Shown: positions 1 through 7,763 of the stretch, one piece after another | Layout: every line of letters begins with the position of its first letter | Numbering within the stretch: the stretch's first letter is position 1 | Origin: Pseudomonas viridiflava | GTDB taxonomy: Bacteria > Pseudomonadota > Gammaproteobacteria > Pseudomonadales > Pseudomonadaceae | Assembly (NCBI RefSeq): GCF_003702045.1 | Contig: NZ_RBTP01000031.1 | Span: 1 to 64,000 of the forward strand | Length of the DNA stretch: 64,000 nucleotides | Reading direction: 5' to 3' | Made by a program: the position numbers and the translations under genes | Notes under the pieces: generated by a model | The model's database searches: none | Seen by the model: the letters and a program-made list of their open reading frames with translations, nothing else | What the model was told of the DNA's origin: nothing

Positions 1-22
1 GGTATTCGCCCCGCCCCACCCC

Positions 23-49
23 GGAACCGATTCCCCCCCTCGCCACTAA
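23..49 (+). promoter_or_regulatory. Probable HrpL-dependent promoter (hrp box)
   Basis: GGAACCGA at 23-30 is followed by CCACTAA at 43-49. This matches the HrpL sigma-factor consensus of P. syringae (GGAACC-N15/16-CCACNNA) in both half-sites, including the A after GGAACCN. The spacer between GGAACC and CCAC is 14 bases, one shorter than usual, and includes a run of seven C. The box lies 45 bases before an ATG on the same strand. HrpL box identity is family knowledge; activity here is inferred. Confidence 0.6.
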
Positions 50-93
50 GCGGTATCAATCCCTGGGGACGCGCGATAATCAATCTCTCCAAC

Positions 94-384
94 ATGGCGT
101 CTTCATTGGCGCGGGTAGCATTCAGAGAGACGAACAAGCCAAAGCTGGATCGGGCCTTTAACGTGGCGAGCCATGTCGCTGGCAAGGTGGCGTTGCGGAT
201 GACGGACTCGTTGCTGAAACAGGCAAGCCAGCTTAGCGAGCGTCAGCGCAAAGGGCTTTCCGTGATTGTGGATGCTTTGCTTGGCAAGGAAGCGGTTAAT
301 CATGTGGAGACGCACGTCAAGGGCGGACGGTTTAACTTGGCACGGGCCGCTTTTGACGTAGCCAGCGTGGTCTGGGGAGCGTGA
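94..384 (+). CDS. Small protein downstream of hrp box, unknown function
   Basis: This ORF encodes 96 residues and I do not recognise it. It is basic, helix-prone and has no clear transmembrane segment or zinc site. It is the first ORF after the hrp box, so a role linked to type III secretion (secreted protein, helper or chaperone) is possible but unproven. The ATG at 94 has no Shine-Dalgarno sequence. An in-frame ATA at 76, six bases after GGGGA, would add MINLSN and give an N-terminus with no acidic residue in its first 12 positions and Leu4, which fits the P. syringae type III signal pattern. A second ORF follows 16 bases after the stop in another frame, and the two may be pieces of one older gene. 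Confidence 0.5.
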   Translation: MASSLARVAFRETNKPKLDRAFNVASHVAGKVALRMTDSLLKQASQLSERQRKGLSVIVDALLGKEAVNHVETHVKGGRFNLARAAFDVASVVWGA

Positions 385-400
385 AGCATCAAAGCCTGAA

Positions 401-1009
401 GTGATAAGCTTTTTGAAGGCTTGTGACAGCACGGGCAAAGCGCTGTTTTCTCTGGGCAAGACCGTTGCCGATGCGCTGGCCGCACCCGGTTCCGGGCACG
501 ATAAATACAACGCGGTCGCGGCGAGCCTGCGCAATGCCTACCTCTCCAGCGGTTTGAGCCTGAGCAAGGTAATGCACAACATCGCGGAGCAAGTGTTGAA
601 CGAGCTCCATCAGTCGAGTGCCGATAGCGCACAACAACCTGAGCCACAAACGGCGCAGCGTCCGAACAACAAACCCGAAAATGCGCCACAGCAAGAAGCG
701 CATCAGCAGACGCCTCCACCCCGTCCAGACAAGACGCCGCCTCAGCCCAATCAAAAGCCCGACACGAAGACATCCACGAATGCGTCCGCCAAAGTGAGCA
801 GCGACCACAAAGCCGAGCCCACTGTGAAACCCCTTTATGAGCTGTTAGACATCAAGGATAAACGGAGGAGTCAGCGACACCGACTGAATTGGGAGCGTAT
901 GACTGCGCTGGCAAGGCTGTTCATCCCGTATCCGCGTGAGCTAACAATGCATCCTTATCCCATAACCCGCTTCGGCGTCAAAACCCAAGGCAGGAACCGT
1001 ATGCGGTAA
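401..1009 (+). CDS. Pro/Gln-rich hypothetical protein, second ORF after hrp box
   Basis: This 202-residue ORF has a GTG start and is unrecognised. Residues 1-68 look like an amphipathic helical region. Residues about 70-140 are a low-complexity stretch rich in Pro, Gln, Thr and Lys, and the tail (145-202) is basic. The GTG has no convincing ribosome binding site and the frame is open upstream to 362, so the true N-terminus may lie in the preceding frame through a frameshift. It probably shares a transcript with the preceding ORF. The low-complexity linker resembles those in some secreted proteins, but no function can be assigned. Confidence 0.45.
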   Translation: MISFLKACDSTGKALFSLGKTVADALAAPGSGHDKYNAVAASLRNAYLSSGLSLSKVMHNIAEQVLNELHQSSADSAQQPEPQTAQRPNNKPENAPQQEAHQQTPPPRPDKTPPQPNQKPDTKTSTNASAKVSSDHKAEPTVKPLYELLDIKDKRRSQRHRLNWERMTALARLFIPYPRELTMHPYPITRFGVKTQGRNRMR

Positions 1010-1124
1010 TTCTGCACGTACGGATCTGTGCGGGGGGTGGCAGGTGGCTGCCATTCCTACCGCGACCTTTCTAAGCGCAGAGGGATTCGTTTGTATTTTT
1101 ACCCAGTACTTGAACTGGTCGAAA

Positions 1125-1805
1125 CTAGGATATGAGGGCTTCCAGCACTGAGCTGTCGCCTGATGCAAGGTTGGCTGCGTAATTAGCGGGATACTGCGCT
1201 TTTTCTATCGGTGGAAGTTCATTGTAGTGAGCCAGCATCATGAACAGTGATTGGGTACTCTTGCCGGTTTCGTTGTATTCGTCGACATAGCGCTTCGTCA
1301 CGTCTCTTTTCCACGCCTGTTCAATATCGTAATTTTCTGAATAGGCCGCATTTCTTTCATTTACAGTGTAGTCACCCCTTTCGTCGTATATCACCAGGCG
1401 TAGCTGATCTTGAGACAGGCCCGCGAACGGGTTTTTTCCTGTTCCGTTTGCAAATTGAGTAGCCTGCCTGGCTCGCTCGATAAGTGCGGGATCGTCTGTG
1501 TCAGGGACCTCGGCGTCATGCAGTTTTCGGTTGGCGTAGTAGCTGGGGCCTGCAACCTTGTCGATGATATCTTTCGCCAGAGTTCCCAAGTCTTTGAAAC
1601 CGAGGGTGCTATCACGCGAGTCAGCACGCGCAGCACTGTCATTCAATTGCTTCGCGAGCGTTGAAAGTGTTGCGGTGTCCGAGCGATCTGTCGTTGAGAC
1701 CAGCTCTTTGACAGCAGTATTCTCGGTTGCCACGGAGGCGGTTTTAGCGACCGTCTTGATCGTATTGTTGGCAAGAAAGCTTGAGATAGAGTTGCTGTCG
1801 ATCAT
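1125..1805 (-). CDS. Conserved Pseudomonas hypothetical protein, paralog of the gene at 11666-12385
   Basis: The protein has 226 residues and starts at an ATG preceded by CAGGACG. The N-terminal half is Ser/Thr/Ala-rich and lacks a signal peptide. The C-terminal half has the recognisable core: NPF-x-G-L-S-x-D-Q-L near residue 125, then YDE..YTVNERNAAY, then HYNELPPIEKAQYPANY near the end. The same landmarks (NPF, YT-x-x-ER-x-A, PIEK-x-x-YP-x-x-Y) occur in the 239-residue protein at 11666-12385, so they are paralogs. Members of this family seem common in P. syringae, from memory. I know no function for it. It is transcribed towards the hrp-box ORFs from the opposite strand. Confidence 0.8.
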   Translation of the reverse strand: MIDSNSISSFLANNTIKTVAKTASVATENTAVKELVSTTDRSDTATLSTLAKQLNDSAARADSRDSTLGFKDLGTLAKDIIDKVAGPSYYANRKLHDAEVPDTDDPALIERARQATQFANGTGKNPFAGLSQDQLRLVIYDERGDYTVNERNAAYSENYDIEQAWKRDVTKRYVDEYNETGKSTQSLFMMLAHYNELPPIEKAQYPANYAANLASGDSSVLEALIS

Positions 1806-1926
1806 ATTTGCGTCCTGGCGGCGTGGGCCACGTCCATGGCACTGGTGTTAGAACTATCGGCGCGGAGCGAAAAGTCTTGAGTTTTTATCAGCGCGTGCGC
1901 ATCGGGAAGACGCGCACGCAAGAAGC

Positions 1927-2376
1927 CTACTTCATCGTAAATTCGGCGGCCCAGGCATAGGTTGAAAGGTTAGTCACGCCGGAGGTTGCGGTACAGATCG
2001 CGCCACCGCTTGGCGTGGCCGTGCGCGTCCATTTAGGTACCTTGACGCCACCCGCCCCGGGGAGGTTGACGAAAGTGGTCGAAAATACGCACACCTTAGA
2101 GCCGATTGCATATCGAACGCTGGCGTAATTAGTATCTGGGGAGATGTTGCTCTGCACCGCGTAGACATCGCTCTTTCCAGCCTGGACTGACGCAGCGATT
2201 GACGGTTTTGCGTTCAGCTTTGTCGAGGCCTCATTGCTCGTGACGACCTGATATACCGCAGCCTCAGCGCTCAGATTCTTGAAAGTTACTGTGACGGGAG
2301 GACCTGCCTGAACCGTTGCAGCCGCAGTCATTGCAGCCAGCGCAAGGGAGGACAGTAAGAGTTTTGGGGATTTCAT
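1927..2376 (-). CDS. Small secreted protein, unknown function
   Basis: The 149-residue protein starts at MKSPK, chosen because AAGGAGCG lies just upstream; an earlier in-frame start at 2433 lacks this. Residues 1-24 form a signal peptide (KLLLSSLALAAMTAAATVQA) with cleavage expected after QAG. The mature part is rich in Val, Thr and Ala, has a single pair of cysteines (KVCVF and AICTA) that could form a disulfide, and looks beta-rich. A periplasmic or extracellular location follows from the signal peptide. No family was recognised, and its neighbours suggest no function. Confidence 0.8.
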   Translation of the reverse strand: MKSPKLLLSSLALAAMTAAATVQAGPPVTVTFKNLSAEAAVYQVVTSNEASTKLNAKPSIAASVQAGKSDVYAVQSNISPDTNYASVRYAIGSKVCVFSTTFVNLPGAGGVKVPKWTRTATPSGGAICTATSGVTNLSTYAWAAEFTMK

Positions 2377-2794
2377 GGGTGACGCTCCTTGGGTTTGACG
2401 ATCAACTTCATGTTGGGTACAGCGTGAAGACATAGAGAGCGACGGCGGTATTTTCCGACGCTGGAAAACCGGGCAGGCAGGCGCAAAGGTACTGATAAAA
2501 CCGGCACGCCAACTAATCGGAAAGTCGAATCAGTGGCTCGTCGTCTGGGCAGTGTAGAGAGGGCAATGAGGGGGATATTTACGCATTCTTACTTCCATGT
2601 TATTAAAACCTGATCAAGGCCTGGCTTCAGTAAAATCCGTCGTGGCGTTTTGTATCATGTTGGATACGGTGGCGGTAGTGCATTCAGTAGTTTTTCAGAA
2701 AAATAAAATAATAAGCGGCGGCCTCGTATTGTCGTCTGATAGTGCCGTTCGTGCTGAGGTTCTGGGTGCCCTCGTCGAGCTGGCCGTGGGGCGC
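2377..2794. other. Non-coding stretch of about 420 bases
   Basis: I see no supported gene here. It contains the leader of the secreted-protein gene on the minus strand and an AT-richer segment around 2575-2720. A plus-strand ORF at 2597-2851 has no ribosome binding site and its protein looks non-biological. No palindrome or operator was recognised. Confidence 0.4.
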
Positions 2795-3202
2795 TCAGCC
2801 CAACGGACTAAACCCGCTCGCTTTACTGCAATAGCGTTGGCGGGCGCCTGATTCGGGGAGGCGCTTGCACTGTTCTTTGAAATACACCTTGGCGCCCTTG
2901 CGGCATTCCCGGTATTCGATCGAGCCTCTGCGCCAGTTACGGCATACGCTGGTGTCGTCAATTTGATTGCCTGCCACGCTCCATTCAGCGATATAGGTGC
3001 GCTTCCGGTCCCACTGCCACACGACGGCGGATTCAACGAATTGCGCTGTTGCGAGTCGTGGCTGTTGCGACTGCTGGTGTGCTTTGTATTGGCTCAGGAG
3101 CCCTATGCGTGGCTGCGCCACGCACTTGAACGCTTGCCAACGGCGACATCGGTAGAGGATTACGAAGCCTTGCTGCTGTGGAACTGCGAACCTCGACTTC
3201 AC
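2795..3202 (-). CDS. Cys-containing small hypothetical protein
   Basis: This 135-residue ORF uses a GTG start. The C-terminal part reads like a real protein, with aromatic and cysteine positions in a regular pattern (WDRKRTYIAEW, then SVCRNWRRGS, YRECRKGAK, FKEQCKR, YCSKAS). Such spacing of five cysteines suggests a compact cysteine-stabilised or metal-binding fold. The N-terminus is uncertain: the start has no good ribosome binding site and no ATG occurs further in. It runs opposite to the DUF4225 gene and the two are divergent. No function is known to me. Confidence 0.5.
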   Translation of the reverse strand: MKSRFAVPQQQGFVILYRCRRWQAFKCVAQPRIGLLSQYKAHQQSQQPRLATAQFVESAVVWQWDRKRTYIAEWSVAGNQIDDTSVCRNWRRGSIEYRECRKGAKVYFKEQCKRLPESGARQRYCSKASGFSPLG

Positions 3203-3240
3203 AGCTAAGCGCTTTACCTATCTTTAGCCAAGTGAGGTTT

Positions 3241-3291
3241 ATGGAGCGCTTACATACCACGGGCTGTGCCTCTTGGCTTACCGAGCAATGA
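3241..3291 (+). other. Possible 16-codon leader ORF coupled to the DUF4225 gene
   Basis: An ATG at 3241 follows GAGGT with short spacing and opens a 16-codon ORF (MERLHTTGC...TEQ) whose TGA overlaps the next ATG as ATGA at 3288-3291. This geometry is typical of translational coupling. The alternative is that it is the displaced N-terminus of the DUF4225 gene after a frameshift. Confidence 0.35.
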
Positions 3292-4010
3292 GCCTGCTGG
3301 ACAGGCGCCAAGCGTCAGCGGGCCACGACCTGTGGCGGGTCAGCGAGGCCGCAGGTCATCTCGCCGGGCAGGCCTGTACGGTATCTGCCCGTCACATCCG
3401 CGACGGAACGCTCAGGCTGCAGTTCAATCGGGACGTAGCTTATTACGCGCAAGGGATCGTTCGGGATGTGGAGGCCAGCAGGAAGAGTGTTGATGAGGGG
3501 CTGGAGGCGATTGAGGCGGAACATGAGCGACTGATAAGACAGTCATCCGCAATTGCACAGAGAAGCATTGGTGCCGTCGCCGGAGCGTTACAACTGGTGG
3601 GTGGCGCAGGAATTTGTTACGCGTCACCTGGAACACTCTGCGTATTTTTCGGAGCGCCATTGATGCTTCATGGCGGTAACAACCTTTATGAAAATGGTAG
3701 AGGTCTGCTTGAGGACCGCTCAGATGTTGAAGGGCCGGTAAGAACGACTTACCAAGAAATTGCCAAGGCAGGCGGGCTCAGCTCCTGCGCGGGAAATATC
3801 GCCTATGGCACAGCTGATCTCGGGATGTCGTTGTATGGCGCGATCAGACTTGTTGTAAAGCCTGACGCCTGGAAACTTTTTGATTACGTGAGAGCAGATC
3901 GTGTAATGGCCTATAAAACCATGCCAGTTACAGTTCTTTCTTTGGAGGGAATGAGCGACCTGATCACAATTGGAGCAGTTTTGGGTCAGGTGGAATGTGC
4001 ATGTGAATGA
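3288..4010 (+). CDS. DUF4225 domain protein
   Basis: The protein has 240 residues from the ATG at 3288; a TTG at 3273 would add five. The N-terminal third is helical and charged (RHIRDG, LQFNRD, YYAQGIV). The centre holds a glycine-rich hydrophobic hairpin, VAGALQLVGGAG followed by TLCVFFGAPLM, then HGGNNLYENG, which is the hallmark of DUF4225 proteins as I remember them. The C-terminus is another hydrophobic helix. The function of DUF4225 is unknown. The stop overlaps the GTG of a small membrane-protein gene by eight bases, and two related membrane genes follow. A toxin and immunity arrangement is conceivable from the pore-like hairpin and the small membrane partners, but that is inference. 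Confidence 0.8.
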   Translation: MSLLDRRQASAGHDLWRVSEAAGHLAGQACTVSARHIRDGTLRLQFNRDVAYYAQGIVRDVEASRKSVDEGLEAIEAEHERLIRQSSAIAQRSIGAVAGALQLVGGAGICYASPGTLCVFFGAPLMLHGGNNLYENGRGLLEDRSDVEGPVRTTYQEIAKAGGLSSCAGNIAYGTADLGMSLYGAIRLVVKPDAWKLFDYVRADRVMAYKTMPVTVLSLEGMSDLITIGAVLGQVECACE

Positions 4011-4295
4011 TTTATTGAGTCACAGCGCATTCGTCGGCATAACACTATTGCTGCTCGCCCCTTCAGTTTGGGCAACATGCGTTTTCTCAGCAAAAAACTT
4101 CTCCACACCCATACGCTTACTTACATTCCCTACAACGTATTCTGCGGCCACCTGTATTTGAAATTTGCGACCTATGGAATACTGCCTTTCGATATACCGC
4201 TGAGAAGCATACCGCTGAGATGGCTAGCGCTATTCATCCCGTTAGCGTTCGCACTTCTGCTACCTACGCCACGGATAAAGACAGCCGCCGAATAG
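4003..4295 (+). pseudogene. Small membrane protein downstream of DUF4225, apparent frameshift
   Basis: A GTG at 4003 overlaps the DUF4225 stop and starts VNDLLSHSAFVG, a hydrophobic segment and AKNFSTPIRLLT in one frame, which ends at TGA 4159-4161. The continuation TYIPYNVFCGHLYLKF and a second hydrophobic helix up to the stop at 4295 lie in the -1 frame. The downstream neighbour at 4345-4658 shows the same protein pattern, so the two frames belong together. Restoring one TTAC unit at 4115-4122 (two copies present, three would keep frame) joins them exactly as RLLTYIP. It is therefore probably a slippage mutant, unless frameshifting at the A_AAA_AAC site at 4092-4098 rescues it. Confidence 0.55.
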
Positions 4296-4344
4296 GGACA
4301 ACGAAAAACTTACAACACTTCCTCTTTTCACCGGACAGCCATCG

Positions 4345-4658
4345 ATGAATGAAATAATATACATTATATTTCTGGGTTGCGGGATAGCATTTACATTCCC
4401 GCCCTATGGACACGCTATAGATGGTCCGGATCAAATTTTACAGCTGTCAAATCAGGGATTAACACTACATACAACATCTTCTTTGGTTATCTTCACATGC
4501 GCTTTATCGAAAAGAACAGCCTCCCTTTCTATGGAGAGCAAGACAGCTCAATTCTAGGATGGTTTTCGTTGGTGATGATTGTTGCCCATGCTTGCGCTCA
4601 CACTGTCACGTACGAGATCAAGCCTTGGTACTCAAAAAAGAAACGCTCTATGTTCTAG
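4345..4658 (+). pseudogene. Second small membrane protein of the DUF4225 cluster, apparent frameshift
   Basis: The ATG at 4345 begins MNEIIYIIFLGCGIAFTF in one frame. The continuation PALWTRYRWSGSNF, YNIFFGYLHMRF and a C-terminal helix to the stop at 4658 lie in the -1 frame. It aligns with the preceding gene over its first half: FLGCGIA with FVGITLL, SNFT with KNFS, YNIFFGYLHMRF with YNVFCGHLYLKF. One extra C in the CCC run at 4398-4400 would restore a single reading frame of about 104 codons. Both tandem copies therefore look broken by simple slippage events. Function is unknown; membrane location follows from the hydrophobic segments. Confidence 0.5.
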
Positions 4659-4763
4659 CCCACCGATACCCAGTAGTACCTGAACCACTGCATCTATGTG
4701 TAGAAGCGCTTGCTCCAGTCGGCAGATCTTTATGGCCATATCCAGCGGCTGGGCTGAGGTGAT

Positions 4764-4785
4764 CGCGGGCAAGCGCGCTCCTACG
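4764..4785 (+). repeat. REP-like palindrome
   Basis: GCGGGCAAGCGCGCTCCTAC matches the Pseudomonas REP core (GCGGGCAAGCCCGCTCCTAC type) with one change. It lies between the DUF4225 cluster and the chemoreceptor gene, where such elements usually sit. Confidence 0.6.
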
Positions 4786-4838
4786 CAACCGTTTTTGCTG
4801 CTCGACGGCGCTGTCAGCAACACAACAGCTGACACCGT

Positions 4839-6404
4839 TTACCGACTAAACCGCTCCGCCAGACTGTGCAGGTACTCCGCCATCTGTTCCAGTTCGCTGC
4901 TGATTTGCGAACCCTGTTGAGCCTGGCCAGCGCTTTGGTCGCAGAGTTGAGCGATGCGGGTGATCTGCTGGCTGATGTTTTCTGCGACGTGGCTCTGCTC
5001 TTCGGAGGCGGACGCCATTTGCTGGCTCATGCCGGTGATGCGGGTGACGGACTGGCTGATGCCGTCCAGTGCCTTTTGCACCGCTTCGACGCTGGCGACG
5101 CTTTCCTGAGAAATCTGCTCGCCTTTGCTGGCAGTCTGCACAGCGCGGTCGGCACCGTCGCGCAGGGAGGTGATGATCTGTTGGATCTGCTCGGTCGAGG
5201 ACTGTGTGCGCGAGGCGAGCGAACGCACTTCGTCGGCGACGACGGCAAAGCCACGGCCCTGCTCGCCGGCACGGGCGGCCTCAATGGCGGCGTTAAGCGC
5301 CAGCAGGTTGGTTTGCTGGGCGATGGAAGTAATGACGTCCACGACGCTGCCGATCGATTGCGTGGCGCTGGCCAGGTCCCCCACTGCCTGGCCGATCTCA
5401 GTCACGGAGTTGGCCATGTGACGGATCGCCAGCAGGCTTTCATCTGCCAGCCCCCTGCCTTGCTGGGCGAGCTTGTCGGCTTCTTCGGCAGCGTGCGCGG
5501 TGTTCTGCACATTGTGGGTGACTTCCTGGATGGTTGCCGCCATCTGGTTGATCGCGGTGGCCGACTGATCGGCTTCGCTGCGTTGCTGGTCAAGGGATTC
5601 GGCCTGCCGGATCGACAACTGCGCCGATTGCCCGGCGTGCTGCCGGACACTTTCACCGGTATCGACCAGGCGAGTCAGGGCGGCTTGCAAGCGGGCTTCC
5701 TCGCTGAGCATCGCCAGATCCAGCTGGGCTTGCGGGCCGCGATTGTCACTGTAAGTCAGCGCCACCAACGCGCTGTTAAACGATTTGGGGTGTTCGGCAA
5801 GCGTCTTGCGCAGGCTGCTGCGATGGCGTATTTCCAGAAAACCACCCAGAGCGATCAGCGTGACCAGAATCAGGCCGAACGATGCTTCATCGCCCAGCAG
5901 ATAAACACCCGTGATCAAGGCCAGCGCACACAGAATTATCGGCAATTGGCGAATGAGGTGATAGGCCGCCGTATTGGCTGGTGACACCGCTGACTTGCCG
6001 GCCCTCAGGCGAGCATAGAGCGCTTCGGCCCGACGAACCTGATCACGGGTCGGCAGCGAACGGACGGACTCGTAACCGACGATGCGACCGTTTTCATACA
6101 CGGCAGTCACGTAGGCGCTAACCCAGTAATAGTCACCCTGCTTGGAGCGGTTCTTGACCACTCCCATCCACGGTTTACCCTGCTTGATGGTTTCCCACAT
6201 GTGGGCAAACACCGAAGCGGGCATGTCGGGGTGGCGGACCAGATTGTGTGGCTGCCCGATCAGTTCTTCGCGCGTGAACCCGCTGAGCGCAACGAAGGCA
6301 TCGTTGCAGTAGGTGATGTGGCTGTTGAGGTCGGTCGTGGAGATAAGACGCTCAGACGCGGGAAAGGTCCGCTCGGTCTGAGTAATCGGCATGTTCACAC
6401 GCAT
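4839..6404 (-). CDS. aer: Aer-type methyl-accepting chemotaxis protein with PAS domain
   Basis: The protein has 521 residues from the ATG at 6404, which follows AGGGAG; a longer ORF start is unlikely. Residues about 10-115 are a PAS domain with the Aer-like NLVRHPDMP motif, expected to bind FAD and sense redox or energy state. Two adjacent hydrophobic segments at about 152-192 anchor it to the inner membrane with no large periplasmic part. The C-terminal half is the MCP signalling coiled coil with the conserved tip around [19 protein letters not shown] and [12 protein letters not shown]. It should feed a CheA/CheW array and drive aerotaxis or energy taxis. It is monocistronic as far as seen. 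The exact paralog (P. syringae has several) cannot be settled. Confidence 0.9.
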   Translation of the reverse strand: MRVNMPITQTERTFPASERLISTTDLNSHITYCNDAFVALSGFTREELIGQPHNLVRHPDMPASVFAHMWETIKQGKPWMGVVKNRSKQGDYYWVSAYVTAVYENGRIVGYESVRSLPTRDQVRRAEALYARLRAGKSAVSPANTAAYHLIRQLPIILCALALITGVYLLGDEASFGLILVTLIALGGFLEIRHRSSLRKTLAEHPKSFNSALVALTYSDNRGPQAQLDLAMLSEEARLQAALTRLVDTGESVRQHAGQSAQLSIRQAESLDQQRSEADQSATAINQMAATIQEVTHNVQNTAHAAEEADKLAQQGRGLADESLLAIRHMANSVTEIGQAVGDLASATQSIGSVVDVITSIAQQTNLLALNAAIEAARAGEQGRGFAVVADEVRSLASRTQSSTEQIQQIITSLRDGADRAVQTASKGEQISQESVASVEAVQKALDGISQSVTRITGMSQQMASASEEQSHVAENISQQITRIAQLCDQSAGQAQQGSQISSELEQMAEYLHSLAERFSR

Positions 6405-6617
6405 TGAAAATCCACTCCCTGGCAACTTCGAAATATCCTGGGCACGCCATGAAGGTGTAGCACACCCCCGCAAAGGCACAACCGACGATCCAACGCTTCT
6501 TGTATCGTCCAACAGGCGAGGGTCTTTAATGGGGAGCGATACGGATGCGCTTTACTTCACAGTTGTGCGCTATGCACCATGCCGCCTTTGAACGATTCAT
6601 CATTTACTGAGGCTCTG

Positions 6618-6983
6618 ATGACGCGCAAGACTCAACCGCCTCTGCAAGCCTTTATTGAGGCGATCCGTAAGCCTTTAAGGGCGGCCGTGGACAGGATCAT
6701 GAGGCGTCGAAAAGCGGACGCGGACCGTGATTACACTGATCTGCCTGTCATTGACGCACCTGCCAAAGCTGCACCTGCGAGAACCAGAACCAAACCGCGA
6801 AAGAAGCGATCGAAGTCCGCGCTTCCGGCAGCCGTGGTCAAGCCTGCGGTTCCTGACTGTCCGCATTGCAGGAAGCCGATGGTGATCAAGGTGGCACGTA
6901 CCGGAAAGAATGCCGGGGAGTTCTGGGGGTGTGAGGCCTATCCGAAATGCCGAGGCATTCGACCGATTTTTCGCACGCCATGA
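6618..6983 (+). CDS. Topoisomerase-type C4 zinc-ribbon protein
   Basis: The 121-residue protein starts at ATG 6618, preceded by GAGG. The first 80 residues are very basic and disordered-looking (RKPLRAAVDRIMRRRK, KPRKKRSK). The C-terminus carries one topoisomerase-like zinc finger: CPHC, then about 21 residues, then CEAYPKC, with the WGC spacing seen in topoisomerase I C-terminal repeats. This suggests nucleic-acid binding in the cytoplasm. It stands alone between the chemoreceptor and a secreted protein. The precise role is unknown. Confidence 0.8.
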   Translation: MTRKTQPPLQAFIEAIRKPLRAAVDRIMRRRKADADRDYTDLPVIDAPAKAAPARTRTKPRKKRSKSALPAAVVKPAVPDCPHCRKPMVIKVARTGKNAGEFWGCEAYPKCRGIRPIFRTP

Positions 6984-7152
6984 GTTTAAACTGGATTCCG
7001 CGCGGTTTGACGTGCGTATAACGCTGAGCGCAAAGCATGGGCACAATCACCGCTAGAAGGTTGCCAGCGTCATGGCACTTTTTTCCATCTGCCTGCTCAC
7101 ATTCACTCAGGCACACTGCTGTCGATCCGTTATCAACCATCAGGGAGTTTCA

Positions 7153-7737
7153 ATGAAGTCGTTCAGTCTCAAGGCAATCGTGATGTGCATGGCGCTGGTC
7201 GGCGTGCAAGGAATGGTCAGCGCTCAGGCCGCCACCAAAACGCAGGCAACGGCACCTGCCACGACCGCTCAGAAAGCATCGCTACTGGACGACAAGCTGG
7301 CGTTCACGCTGCCCGCAGGTTTCGTGCAGGGTGAAATGCCCGAGATCGATGACAAGGCCAAAGCGGCCGGGGTAACGGGGGCGCTTTACACGGATTCGAC
7401 TCAAAAGCGCGTGGTGATCGCGACACAAACGCCGCTGCCTATGGGTGTAGAAGTCGGCGACAACGACAGCGTGGTACTCGATGGCCTAGTGACCGGCACG
7501 ATGGCCCAGCAGAGCGCAGGCAAGGATTTCAAGAAACTGAGTGAAAAGACCATCCTTAAAAAGAATGGTTTGGGCATTCGTCAAGTCGACACGTCAGCGA
7601 CCATGAGCGACACGAAAGTATTGAGCACCACCCTCGTCGCGGCTTCAGGTAAACGCGCCGCCGTGCTGAACGTGGTGTCCAACGCGAAAGATCCAAAGGC
7701 ACACGCTGCGTTGATCAAGCAAATCATCGGTCAGTAA
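7153..7737 (+). CDS. Exported hypothetical protein
   Basis: The protein has 194 residues and starts at MKSFSLKAIV, just after CAGGGAG; the ORF extends upstream without a better site. Residues 1-27 form a signal peptide ending near SAQA, followed by an Ala/Thr-rich linker. The mature domain begins around LLDDKLAFTLPAGF and alternates short beta-like segments (KRVVIATQTPLP, TKVLSTTLVAASG). No cysteines or catalytic motif are visible. It is probably periplasmic. I do not recognise the family. Confidence 0.8.
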   Translation: MKSFSLKAIVMCMALVGVQGMVSAQAATKTQATAPATTAQKASLLDDKLAFTLPAGFVQGEMPEIDDKAKAAGVTGALYTDSTQKRVVIATQTPLPMGVEVGDNDSVVLDGLVTGTMAQQSAGKDFKKLSEKTILKKNGLGIRQVDTSATMSDTKVLSTTLVAASGKRAAVLNVVSNAKDPKAHAALIKQIIGQ

Positions 7738-7763
7738 CCCACTGTCGATCAGTACACAGGCAG

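Noticed and set aside
2597..2851. 84-codon plus-strand ORF before the DUF4225 region
   Set aside because: It has no Shine-Dalgarno, overlaps a more plausible minus-strand ORF, and its product shows no family features.
4866..5984. 372-codon plus-strand ORF antisense to the chemoreceptor gene
   Set aside because: It has no ribosome binding site, and the MCP frame opposite carries conserved motifs. High GC favours long antisense frames.
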